Positions 8,218 through 17,300 of a stretch of 64,000 nt of DNA are shown piece after piece. Position 1 is the first letter of the stretch; each line of letters opens with the position of its first letter. The position numbers were made by a program, and so were the translations under genes. The DNA is from Mycobacterium asiaticum (GTDB lineage: Bacteria; Actinomycetota; Actinomycetes; Mycobacteriales; Mycobacteriaceae), in contig NZ_LZLS01000197.1 in NCBI RefSeq assembly GCF_001673365.1, positions 1 through 64,000 on the forward strand, given 5' to 3'. The notes under the pieces were generated by a model. That model worked only from the letters and a program-made list of their open reading frames with translations, was not told the DNA's origin and made no database searches.

Positions 8218-8750
8218 GGCTGGTCGAAATACCTTGACTTGTCCAGCAGTCGGCGGTCCCGCTCGTGCTGGCGGTCATGTTGGTAGGCCTCGACCTGCTG
8301 GGCGACCCACTCCTCGAGCAACCGGTCCTGCAGGGCGAACATCTCCCGCTCTTCGGTGGGCTCGCCGTGGTCATAACCCAGTAGGTGCAGTACACCGTGA
8401 ATGGTCAGCAGGGCCAGTTCATGGCCGAGGCTGTGCCCGGCCGCGGCCGCTTGCTTGGCGGCGAACTCCGGGCAGAGCACGATGTCGCCCAGCATGGCCG
8501 GGCCGGGGTCGGGTGCGTCGGGACGACCGCCCGGTTCGAGCTCGTCCATCGGGAAGCTCATCACGTCGGTTGGCCCGGGCAGGTCCATCCAGCGCATGTG
8601 CAAGTCGGCCATTGCGGCGGTGTCCAGCAGCACCATCGACAGTTCGGCGGCGGGATTGACGTCCATCTCGTTGATGACGAAGCGGGCGACGCTGACCAAT
8701 TCGGTCTCGGACACGTCGATGCCCGACTCGTTGGACACTTCAATGCTCAT
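8214..8750 (-). CDS. ybeY: Endoribonuclease YbeY
   Basis: YbeY (178 aa) is a zinc-dependent endoribonuclease needed for 16S rRNA 3'-end maturation and ribosome quality control. The zinc motif HGVLHLLGYDH (HxxxHxxxxxH) is intact near residues 117-127. The preceding LDTAAMADLHMRWMDLPGPTDVMSFPMDE region is also typical. It starts 18 bases after the phoH1 stop and overlaps the next gene by four bases. Confidence 0.95.
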   Translation of the reverse strand: MSIEVSNESGIDVSETELVSVARFVINEMDVNPAAELSMVLLDTAAMADLHMRWMDLPGPTDVMSFPMDELEPGGRPDAPDPGPAMLGDIVLCPEFAAKQAAAAGHSLGHELALLTIHGVLHLLGYDHGEPTEEREMFALQDRLLEEWVAQQVEAYQHDRQHERDRRLLDKSRYFDQP

Positions 8751-8768
8751 AAGGTGCTCACGGGATCA

Positions 8769-9827
8769 TCATCGACGATTGCGGATCCCCGATGCCCGCC
8801 GAGCCGCCCGGTTCATTCCGGAACCCGGCTCCTCGTATCGCGCGTAGGCGTCCACGATCTCCCCGACCAGGCGATGGCGGACGACGTCCTGGCTGGTCAG
8901 CTCGGCAATGTGGATGTCGTCGATGTCCTCGAGGATGTCTACCGCCGCCCGCAAACCGGACCGTGCACCGCCGGGCAGGTCGATCTGGGTGACATCACCG
9001 GTGACGACGACCTTGGACCCGAAGCCGAGCCGGGTCAAAAACATCTTCATCTGCTCGGCCGTGGTGTTCTGCGCCTCGTCGAGCACGATGAAAGCGTCGT
9101 TGAGCGTCCGGCCCCGCATGTATGCCAACGGTGCGACCTCAATCACCCCGGCGGACATCAGCTTTGGGATCAACTCGGGATCCATCATGTCGTAGAGGGC
9201 GTCATACAGCGGCCGCAGGTAGGGGTCGATCTTCTCGCTCAGCGTGCCGGGCAGAAACCCAAGGCGCTCACCGGCTTCCACCGCTGGGCGGGTCAGGATG
9301 ATGCGAGTCACCTGCTTGGTCTGCAGGGCATGCACGGCCTTGGCCATGGCCAGGTACGTCTTGCCGGTGCCGGCCGGGCCGATTCCGAAGACGATGGTGT
9401 TGGCGTCGATCGCGTCGACGTAGTGCTTCTGGTTGAGCGTCTTGGGCCGGATCGTCTTGCCGCGGCGGGAAAGGATGTCGAGGGTGAGGACCTCGGCGGG
9501 CGATTCGTTGCCGGTGCCGACGAGCATCGCCACGCTGTGCCGCACCACCTCGGGCGTCAACACCTGGCCGCGGGAGACGATCGCGATCAGCTCCGAGACT
9601 GCCCGCTCGGCCAGCGCGACATCGGCCGGTTCGCCGGAAAGGCTGACGGTGTTGCCGCGCACATGAAGCTTGGCGCTCAGAGAGCGTTCCAGGGCACGCA
9701 GATTCTCGTCGGCCGAACCGAGCAGGCCCACGACCAGGTCGGGCGGAACGTCGATGCTGCTGCGAACTTGAGCGTCGGGCTGCTTGCCTAGGTCAGCGTC
9801 AGCAGCGCGGGTCTCGCGGGGCGTCAC
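8769..9827 (-). CDS. phoH1: PhoH-like ATPase PhoH1
   Basis: This 352-aa protein equals Rv2368c in length. It has an N-terminal KH-like segment and a PhoH ATPase domain with Walker A GIGPAGTGKTYLA and Walker B FIVLDEAQNTT, then VVVTGDVTQIDLPG. PhoH proteins are RNA-associated ATPases/helicases; coupling with ybeY supports a role in RNA handling. The start codon is GTG at 9827, and the gap to rsmE upstream is 119 bases with no other gene seen. Confidence 0.93.
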   Translation of the reverse strand: MTPRETRAADADLGKQPDAQVRSSIDVPPDLVVGLLGSADENLRALERSLSAKLHVRGNTVSLSGEPADVALAERAVSELIAIVSRGQVLTPEVVRHSVAMLVGTGNESPAEVLTLDILSRRGKTIRPKTLNQKHYVDAIDANTIVFGIGPAGTGKTYLAMAKAVHALQTKQVTRIILTRPAVEAGERLGFLPGTLSEKIDPYLRPLYDALYDMMDPELIPKLMSAGVIEVAPLAYMRGRTLNDAFIVLDEAQNTTAEQMKMFLTRLGFGSKVVVTGDVTQIDLPGGARSGLRAAVDILEDIDDIHIAELTSQDVVRHRLVGEIVDAYARYEEPGSGMNRAARRASGIRNRR

Positions 9828-9946
9828 GTGGTTACCAAGACCTTCGGGAGTCTGCTTTCTGGCTAGGGGCTGTCTGAATACGCAAGTTCGAGTCTACCGC
9901 CGATCTGCCCGCAATCCCTTATCCCCACTGTGAATCCAGCGACGCT

Positions 9947-10732
9947 TCACCGGCGTGTCCCGTCGTGAAATTCACAGTCGACGCTCGGGGCCCAGCGCGC
10001 GGTGAGGACCCCTAGCGCACCGAGTGCCACTGCGGCCGCGGTGGACGTCCGCAGTACGGTCGGGCCCAGGCGGACCGAAACCGCACCGGCAGCGGTCAGC
10101 GCGGAGATCTCGTCCGGCGCGATGCCCCCTTCGGGGCCGACTACGAGCATCACTGAGTTCGTCTGTGCCACAGCGATATCGGCGATCCGCTCGGTCGCCG
10201 ACTCGTGCAACACCAGCACCGTGGCGCCAGCGGCGGCCTCCTCCCGCAACCGCGCGGTCAAGGCTTTCGTGGAGAGCACGCCGTCGACCGGAGGGATGTA
10301 TGCCCGACGGGATTGCCGCGCCGCCGAGCGCGCCACGGCTCGCCACCGCCGTAGCCCCTTGTCGACCCGGGCCCCCTCCCAGGTGGCGACGCAGCGCGCC
10401 GCCTGCCAGGCCAGGAATGCGTCAGCGCCGGCCTCGGTGGCCAGTTCGACGGCGAGTTCGGAGCGCTCGGACTTGGGCAAGGCCTGCACGACGATGACCG
10501 GCGGGCGACCGGGTGCGACGGTCCAGCGCTCCAGCACGCGGGCGGTCAAGCCGCCGCGCTCGGCATGTTCGACCGTGCAGCGAGCCAGTTCTCCGGCGCC
10601 GTCGCCGAGCACCAATTCTTCGCCCCGGCGGATCCGCCGAACCGTGGCGGCGTGGAATCCCTCGTCGCCGTCGACGTGCGCGAGTCCGCCGGGGTCGGGC
10701 AGCGCGTCGACGTAGAACAGCGTGGCCGCCAT
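9947..10732 (-). CDS. rsmE: 16S rRNA m3U1498 methyltransferase RsmE
   Basis: This is a SPOUT-family methyltransferase (261 aa) that N3-methylates U1498 of 16S rRNA. The trefoil-knot SAM-binding motifs are visible: VMLVVGPEGGIAPDE and VRLGPTVLRTSTAAAVAL near the C-terminus. The N-terminal PUA-like domain holds the FHAATVRRIRRGEEL segment. It follows dnaJ2 after 13 bases and is probably in the same transcript. Confidence 0.93.
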   Translation of the reverse strand: MAATLFYVDALPDPGGLAHVDGDEGFHAATVRRIRRGEELVLGDGAGELARCTVEHAERGGLTARVLERWTVAPGRPPVIVVQALPKSERSELAVELATEAGADAFLAWQAARCVATWEGARVDKGLRRWRAVARSAARQSRRAYIPPVDGVLSTKALTARLREEAAAGATVLVLHESATERIADIAVAQTNSVMLVVGPEGGIAPDEISALTAAGAVSVRLGPTVLRTSTAAAVALGALGVLTARWAPSVDCEFHDGTRR

Positions 10733-10745
10733 GTGAGCGGGAAGG

Positions 10746-11894
10746 CTAGCGGCCGGTGAAGGTCTCGCGGAGCCGACTGAACAGTCCGCCGTTGTTGGCG
10801 TGCGCCGAACGGACCTCCGCCACGTCGCGGCTGCGCCGACCCTTCAGCTCGCGCAGCAGGTCGGCGTCGTGGTTGTCCAGCCGGGTGGGAACCACCACGT
10901 CGACGTGGACGTGCAGGTCTCCTCGGGTGCTGGACCGCAGATGCGGCATCCCGCGCCCGCGCAGGGAAATCACCGCGCCCGGTTGGGTGCCGGGCGGGAT
11001 GACGACCTCGCTCGCGCCGTCCAGGATGGCGTCAAAGCTGACGCTGACACCCAGCGCGGCGTCGACCATCGGCACCGAGACCGTGCAGTGCAGATCGTCG
11101 CCCTCCCGGGTGAAGATGTCGTGGGCTTGCTCGTGCACCTCGACGTACAAGTCGCCGGCCGGTCCGCCCCCGGGGCCCACCTCGCCCTGGGCGGCGAGCC
11201 GGACCCGCATCCCTTCTGCGACCCCGGCGGGGATCTTGACCGTGATATCGCGGCGGGCACGCACCCGGCCGTCTCCCATGCACTGGTAGCAGGGGTCAGG
11301 GATTACCACGCCCACGCCACGACAGGTAGGACACGGCCGGGACGTCAACATCTGGCCGAGCAGCGAACGCTGGACGGTCTGCACCTCGCCGCGGCCGGCA
11401 CAGGTGTCGCACGGGATCGGCGCGGAATCGCCGTTGGTGCCCTTGCCCTGGCACCGGTCGCACAGCACCGCGGTGTCGACCGTGACCTGCTTGGTAACCC
11501 CGGTGGCGCATTCCTCGAGGTCCAGGCGCATCCGCAGCAGCGAGTCCGAGCCCGGGCGGACTCGGCCGCTCGGGCCGCGGGAAGCGCCACCGCCGCCGAA
11601 CCCACCGCCGAAGAAGGCTTCGAATACGTCGCCCAGACCGCCGAAGCCGCCGAACCCACCGGCCGAGGCGCCCGCGCTTTCCATCGGATCGCCGCCCAGG
11701 TCCACGATGCGGCGCTTCTCCGGATCGCTCAGCACCTCATAGGCGACGCTGATCTCCTTGAACTTCGCCTGCGCCGCTTCATCAGGGTTGACGTCGGGAT
11801 GCAGTTCGCGCGCCAGCTTGCGATAGGCGCGTTTGATCTCGGCATCGTTGGCGCCCTTGCTGATGCCGAGCAGCCCGTAGTAATCGCGTGCCAC
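10746..11894 (-). CDS. dnaJ2: Chaperone DnaJ2
   Basis: This 382-aa type I J-domain protein stimulates DnaK ATPase. It has a J domain (1-70) with the HPD motif (ELHPDVNPDE) and a Gly/Phe-rich linker (about 75-115). The zinc-finger region has four CxxCxGxG repeats (CDRCQGKG, CDTCAGRG, CPTCRGVG, CYQCMGDG) and is followed by a C-terminal substrate-binding domain. It lies downstream of hrcA, the usual heat-shock pairing. No CIRCE element was found upstream of either gene. Confidence 0.95.
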   Translation of the reverse strand: MARDYYGLLGISKGANDAEIKRAYRKLARELHPDVNPDEAAQAKFKEISVAYEVLSDPEKRRIVDLGGDPMESAGASAGGFGGFGGLGDVFEAFFGGGFGGGGASRGPSGRVRPGSDSLLRMRLDLEECATGVTKQVTVDTAVLCDRCQGKGTNGDSAPIPCDTCAGRGEVQTVQRSLLGQMLTSRPCPTCRGVGVVIPDPCYQCMGDGRVRARRDITVKIPAGVAEGMRVRLAAQGEVGPGGGPAGDLYVEVHEQAHDIFTREGDDLHCTVSVPMVDAALGVSVSFDAILDGASEVVIPPGTQPGAVISLRGRGMPHLRSSTRGDLHVHVDVVVPTRLDNHDADLLRELKGRRSRDVAEVRSAHANNGGLFSRLRETFTGR

Positions 11895-11977
11895 GATTTG
11901 CCTTTCCAGGCTTTGCCTAAGCCCTATTACGCCCGCCCCTTACGGGGCCGTCCAAAACTTCTGTAGCGGGTGCGCGG

Positions 11978-13009
11978 TCATCGGGCACCCAGCACTTGAC
12001 CGATATACATGGCAACCGCGGCGACACTGGCCATAGTTCCCGGATAGTCCATTCGGGTAGGCCCTAACACTCCCATGCCGCCGTAAACCGTGTCGTTGGT
12101 GCCGTAAGCGGTGGACACCACCGAAGTGCCGACCATCTGTTCGGCCTCGGTCTCATGGCCGATGCGCACCGTCACTTTGCCGGCCTCCTGCTGGGCCGCC
12201 AGCAGCCGAAGCACCACGACCTGTTCCTCGAGTGCCTCCAAAATCGAGCGCAGCGAACCGCCGAAGTCGGCGGCGTTGCGGGTCAGGTTGGCGGTGCCGC
12301 CCAGTAGCAGCCGTTCCTCGGTGTGTTCCACCAGCGACTCCAGCAGCACCGTGGCCGAACGCCCTACCGCGTCGCCCAGGCCGTCACCGCCGTGCAGTCC
12401 TCCGGCGAGGTCGGCCACCGCGATCGAGGCCGCCGCGAGTCGCTTGCCGACTAGCGCCTGGCCGAGCATTTCACGCAGGCGGGCGAGCTGATGCTCATCG
12501 ATCACGTCGCCGAGTTCGACAATGCGCTGATCCACTCGGCCGGAGTCGGTGATCACCACCATCAGCAGCCGGGCCGGGGTCAGCGCGATCACTTCCAGGT
12601 GGCGCACGGTCGAGGTGGACAGCGTCGGGTATTGCACCACAGCCACTTGGCGGGTCAGTTGGGCGAGCAACCGCACCGCGCGGCGCAGCACGTCGTCGAG
12701 GTCGACGCCGGACTCCAGGAAGCCCTGGATCGCCCGTCGTTCAGCCGAGGACAGCGGCTTGACGTCGTCAAGGCGGTCGACGAACTCGCGGTAGCCCTTC
12801 TCCGTCGGAACCCGCCCGGAACTGGTGTGCGGTTGCGCGATGTAGCCTTCGGCCTCCAGTACGGCCATGTCATTGCGGATCGTTGCGCTGGAGACGCCCA
12901 GGTTGTGCCGGTCCACCAGGGATTTCGAGCCGATCGGTTCGTGGGTGGCGACGAAGTCGGCGACGATTGCGTGCAGCACCTGAAACCGCCGCTCGTCTGC
13001 GCTACCCAC
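11978..13009 (-). CDS. hrcA: Heat-inducible transcription repressor HrcA
   Basis: HrcA (343 aa) represses class I heat-shock genes by binding CIRCE elements. An N-terminal winged helix is present (GSKSLVDRHNLGVSSATIRN, then AVLEAEGYIAQPHTSSGRVPTEKGYREFVD, with positions about 20-75). The GAF-like dimerisation region follows. The start codon at 13009 gives the standard MGSADERRFQVLHAIVADF N-terminus. It diverges from the Rv2375-like gene across a 307-base region containing a strong palindrome. Confidence 0.95.
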   Translation of the reverse strand: MGSADERRFQVLHAIVADFVATHEPIGSKSLVDRHNLGVSSATIRNDMAVLEAEGYIAQPHTSSGRVPTEKGYREFVDRLDDVKPLSSAERRAIQGFLESGVDLDDVLRRAVRLLAQLTRQVAVVQYPTLSTSTVRHLEVIALTPARLLMVVITDSGRVDQRIVELGDVIDEHQLARLREMLGQALVGKRLAAASIAVADLAGGLHGGDGLGDAVGRSATVLLESLVEHTEERLLLGGTANLTRNAADFGGSLRSILEALEEQVVVLRLLAAQQEAGKVTVRIGHETEAEQMVGTSVVSTAYGTNDTVYGGMGVLGPTRMDYPGTMASVAAVAMYIGQVLGAR

Positions 13010-13167
13010 CGCCCGCCCCTCCCTGCATACCTGCTCGTCGATTACCGGCCGCGTTCATTTTACGGTCTCCGGCGGATCTGACCTGCCAACCTGTGCGATG
13101 CGGTGGCTGGCGCCGCGGTTGCGGCCGCGACGGCGTCACAGCTGCCCCACGCGTCCCCGGTCTGCGG

Positions 13168-13287
13168 ATGGTTGTCTGTTTGCCCGCCTTCGCGCGACTA
13201 CCGGTGTCGCGCGGAGGCGGGCATTCAAACACCCGTCCCCCGGTTCATCTTTCGCAGACTCGGCCGGCATGGTTGTCTATTTGCCCG
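13168..13287. promoter_or_regulatory. Divergent intergenic region with palindrome and 19-bp direct repeat
   Basis: The 307-base gap between hrcA and the Rv2375-like gene (13010-13316) has no gene I can support. It contains a 17-bp inverted repeat (13182-13198 with 13206-13222, one G-T wobble, 7-base loop). The arms are extended by TGTTT/AAACA sequence beyond a small bulge. A 19-base direct repeat, ATGGTTGTCT(G/A)TTTGCCCG, occurs at 13168-13186 and 13269-13287 with one mismatch. The first copy overlaps the palindrome and the second ends about 30 bases upstream of the downstream gene. This looks like operator or attenuator structure; the binding protein is unknown. Confidence 0.5.
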
Positions 13288-13316
13288 GCTCACAGCGACA
13301 CCGCTAGCCTTTGCAG

Positions 13317-13649
13317 GTGATCTTCAAAGGCGTGCGTGAGGGCAAGCCGTATCCCGAACACGGGTTGTCGTACCGGGACTGGTCCCAGATCCCGCCGCAA
13401 CAGATCCGACTCGACGAATTGGTTACCACCACGACGGTGCTCGCCCTTGACCGATTGTTGTCAGAAGACTCCACGTTTTACGGCGATCTGTTCCCGCATG
13501 CGGTGAAGTGGCGCGGGATCATCTACCTCGAGGACGGCCTGCACCGGGCGGTGCGGGCGGCGCTGCGGAACCGCATCGTGCTGCACGCACGCGTGTTCGA
13601 CATGGACATGTCGATGGGCAGCGGGCCGCACGCCTACGCCGAGACGTAA
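13317..13649 (+). CDS. Conserved hypothetical protein (Rv2375-like)
   Basis: This 110-aa small soluble protein matches Rv2375 by position and length. The start is taken at the GTG at 13317 (VIFKGVREGKPYPEHGLSYRDW); a TTG two codons upstream is possible. No catalytic motif is visible. It has been annotated elsewhere as VapB-like, but I see no ribbon-helix-helix or AbrB pattern that supports that and no toxin partner beside it. It converges on cfp2 across a hairpin. Confidence 0.7.
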   Translation: MIFKGVREGKPYPEHGLSYRDWSQIPPQQIRLDELVTTTTVLALDRLLSEDSTFYGDLFPHAVKWRGIIYLEDGLHRAVRAALRNRIVLHARVFDMDMSMGSGPHAYAET

Positions 13650-13652
13650 AAA

Positions 13653-13678
13653 CCGCCAAAACCGGCGGGTTTTGGCGG
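13653..13678. terminator. Bidirectional terminator hairpin
   Basis: A 10-bp perfect stem (CCGCCAAAAC at 13653-13662, GTTTTGGCGG at 13669-13678) has a 6-base loop and is flanked by A-rich and T-containing sequence on the two sides. It begins 4 bases after the Rv2375-like stop and ends 18 bases before the convergent cfp2 stop, so it suits both genes. Confidence 0.8.
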
Positions 13679-13695
13679 CTTTACGGTGACGAGAA

Positions 13696-14196
13696 TTAGT
13701 GCGAGGCAGCCTTCAACAGTTCCATCGCGGAACCGCGCGAGAGCACCCAGCCGCCCTGGTTGACAAACGTGACGTTCTGAGTGACCGGCGGCGAGAGCTT
13801 GGGCCCGGAGACGGAGACGTCGGCCGTTGCCGAACCGTTCCCGGCCGGCTGGATGTTGGCGATGCTGAACGACAGCGGCAGCTGGCCGTTCTTGGCCGCC
13901 TTCTTGAGCTGATGGTCAGCCAGGTGCGCCTCGGTCCCGCCGATGCCACCCTCGACCAGGTCGCCCTTGTTCGAGAACGACACGTTGGGGTCGGCGAGGC
14001 TGGTGAGGATGCCGTTGAGCTGGCTGACGGTTGGCACATTTGCCGGCGCCGGTGCCGGGTCCAGCGGCAGCGGCGCACCGAAGACGACGGGCTGCACCTG
14101 GTGCTCGACCGGGCTGACGATGGACGTCACACCTGCGGCGGCGGCACCGATCGCGGCGACGGCCGCGGCACCGATGGCCAGTGACTTGATGGTCAT
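13696..14196 (-). CDS. cfp2: Secreted low-molecular-weight antigen MTB12 family (Cfp2)
   Basis: This is a 166-aa secreted protein. It has a Sec signal peptide (MTIKSLAIGAAAVAAIGAAAAGV), a short proline/alanine-rich linker (PLDPAPAPANVP) and a compact domain of about 110 residues related to nuclear-transport-factor-like folds (LTSLADPNVSFSNKGDLVEGG, GGWVLSRGSAMELLKAA). Function is unknown; the M. tuberculosis homolog Rv2376c is a culture-filtrate antigen. A strong GGGGGAG ribosome site lies 6 bases before the ATG. The 171 bases upstream presumably hold its promoter. Confidence 0.92.
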   Translation of the reverse strand: MTIKSLAIGAAAVAAIGAAAAGVTSIVSPVEHQVQPVVFGAPLPLDPAPAPANVPTVSQLNGILTSLADPNVSFSNKGDLVEGGIGGTEAHLADHQLKKAAKNGQLPLSFSIANIQPAGNGSATADVSVSGPKLSPPVTQNVTFVNQGGWVLSRGSAMELLKAASH

Positions 14197-14367
14197 GTCT
14201 TACTCCCCCTTGAATCTCACGCGAATGCGCGTGTGGTCGCTGTTACTAATGTTTCGTTTGGTGACCGAGTTGCGTTACAGCCACGCTGCTACACGCAAGA
14301 GTGCGGCGACTGTGCCGAAGCTGTGTACCAGCTATGAAACCAGCGTGCATGGCTCGCGCCAAGGGTC

Positions 14368-17300
14368 TCATCCCTCGGCGAGTACCTCTTCGTCGGTCAA
14401 CGCTACGACGTCGAGGTAGTGACGTGCAATTACGACCAGTCGGTGCGACGTGCCTCGACCCGCCTCGCGGCGGTCCAGCCGTTCGGCTAAACCGGCCACG
14501 GTTCGGGTGGCGAAAAGATCGCTGACCACCGCATGATCCACGTCGAGCCAGTCGCGGACGCGCGCGACGACGGCGGTGGCCAACACCGAATCACCGCCCA
14601 GGGCAAAGAAGTCGTCATGGACGCCGACCGACTCAGCGTCCAGCACCTCGGCAATGATCGCGGCGAGTGCGGCCTCGAGGTCGTTGGTGGGGGCGCCGTC
14701 CGGGGATCCGTCGACAGCTTCCGATTCAAACAACGCAACGATTGCGCGCCGGTCCGGTTTTCCGTTGGCAGTCAACGGAATTCGGTCGAGAACGTGGATA
14801 CGGGCCGGGACCATATAACTCGGCAGCACCTCGGCGACCGCCGCGATGACATCACCGGCCGGGTCACCAGCGACCGCCGCCACCAGCTTTGGTGCGCTGG
14901 CGCCGACGACGGCGGCGACGGCGTTGCGCACGCCGGGCACGGTACGAAGTGCGCACTCGACTTCGCCCAATTCGACGCGGTAGCCACGAATCTGCACCTG
15001 GTGGTCGGCACGACCGAGGAATTCGATGGTGCCGTCCGGCCAGTACCTGGCCAGGTCCCCGGTCTTGTACCAGCGAAGGCCGTCGTGTTCGACGAACCGC
15101 TGCGCGGTACGTTCCGGGTCGTTGCGGTAGCCCGCGGCCACGCTCGCGCCGCCCACCCACAGTTCGCCGGGAGCCCAGTCGAGGCAGTCGCGGCCCGACG
15201 CCGAAACCACCCGGCAACGAACGTTGCGCAGCGGAACGCCGAACGGCACCGTTGCCCAATGCGACGGCGGTTCGCCGACGACCTCGCACACCGTGCTGTG
15301 GATCGCCGTCTCCGTCGCACCGCCGAGCCCCGCGAACCGGCAGCCCGGGACCCGCTCGGCTAACGCACGAGCTAACTCGGCCCCCACCCAGTCGCCGCCG
15401 AGGAGCACGGCCCGCAACGAATCGCCCAGACGGTTCGCATCACACTCCAGGATCATCTGCAAAATGCTTGGCACGCAATTGAGAACCGAAACCCGATGCC
15501 GGGCAATGAGTTCCACCCAAGCGTCCGCACTTGCGCGCTGCTCGTCGGCCACCGCCACCACAGTGCCGCCAGCTGAGAGCATGCCGAAGATGTCGTACAC
15601 GGACAGATCGAACTCGAGCGCGGATACCGCGAGCGCCCGATCTGCGCCGTCGACGTCGAACCACTGGTTCAACGCGTCGATCGTGTTCATCGCGGCGCTG
15701 TGTGAAACTTCCACGCCTTTCGGAAGACCCGTCGAGCCGGACGTGAACAGCAGGTAGGCAATTGCGGCGGAATCCGGAAAGACGGGCTCCGACAACGGCT
15801 CTTGGTGGCCACGCGCCGCCGCTATGGAGATGACCGGGATGCCGGAGTCGAATGCGGCCCCTTCGACGGACAACGCCGCGACGACCTCGGCAGCCTGAAG
15901 TATGTTGGCGCGTCGCGCATCCGGTTGGTCGATGCTGATCGGCACATATGTCGCACCGACGGCCAGCACACCGAGGACGGCGAGTATCTGGTCTCTCCCC
16001 TTAGGTAACTGGATGGCGACGGCGTCGCCCAGTCCCACACCGGCGGCGCGCAGCGCACCGGCCACCGCGAGCGAGCCTTCGGCCAGTTGCCGGTAGCTCC
16101 ATACCCCGGCCGCATCGCCGAGTCCCCACACCACCGCGGGATCATCAGGACGAGCGTCTGCATGTTCGAAAAACCCCTGATGCAAACGGCGTCCGGTGAC
16201 GGGGCCGTCGGTGGCGTTGACCGCGGCGCGCACCTTGGCTTGAGCGCACGGTAGCGGCACGGTCGCCTCGGCATCCCAGCCCACCTCGCCGTCACCGAGG
16301 CGTTGCACCGCCTGGGTGAACCTGGCGAACATGGCATCGACCATGTCCTCGGGGAAAGCGGATTCGCGGACATCCCAGTTGATCAGCAGACCGCCGCGCA
16401 GTTCGGTGATCTGAGCGTCCAGCAGCACTTGCGGGCCCTGCGAGATGATCCATACCGGTTCGCCGAATGTCTCGATGACGTCCTCCGCGAACAGCTCACC
16501 GAGGTCCAGCGCACTGGTGAAGACGACCGGCGCCAGCACCGGCTCACCGCGGTGCCGGCCCAGATCACGCAGTACGTCGAGCCCGGAATAGGCTGCGTGC
16601 GAGCCGCTTTCGTACATGGTGCGCTGGACCGAGCGGGCGCGCTCTGCGACCGACATCCGTTCGCTGACATCGACCTCGAGCATGATCGATGACGTGAAGT
16701 CCCCGATCACCCGGTCAATGTCAGGATGCACCGGTTCACGTTGAAACAGCGGCACATTGAGCAGGAACCGGTCCTGGGCCGACCAGCCGCCGATGGTGTC
16801 GGCAAAGACAGCGGCCAGCGCCACGGCGGGGGTGACGCCGCGCGCGTGAGCGCCGCTTACCAACCTGTCCTTCGCCTCCGGAGACAACCAGTGGTCGTAG
16901 CGCACGGTGCGCTGCGGGTTGCTGCGTTGCGCTACCGGCACGGTGGGAAGTTCGGGGGCGCCGGGCATCTCGGGCAGCCGATGCTGCCACCACTGTCGAT
17001 CGCGGTCGTCGACCGCTCGATCCTGGCCGCTTCGAGTCCGATATTGCCGGTAGCTGTAATCGGGAATCGTCAGCGACGCGCCCCGATACAGCGCGGCCAG
17101 ATCCGCCACCAGCACCCGATAGCTCATCGCATCCCCGGCCAACATGTCGATATCCAGATGCAATCGGCTACGGTCCGGGTCGTAGCGCGTCAGCGTGATG
17201 TCGATGACTTGGCCGTCGTCGATGGCCAACCGCTGATGCGTCTTTCGATCCCGCAACTCTTCTAACGCGGATTCGACCAGGGCCGTGCTCTTTGTGCGCA

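Noticed and set aside
8385..9791. 468-aa reading frame opposite ybeY and phoH1
   Set aside because: It runs antisense across two conserved genes and has no recognisable domain.
11895..13316. CIRCE element near hrcA or dnaJ2
   Set aside because: No TTAGCACTC-N9-GAGTGCTAA-like sequence was seen.
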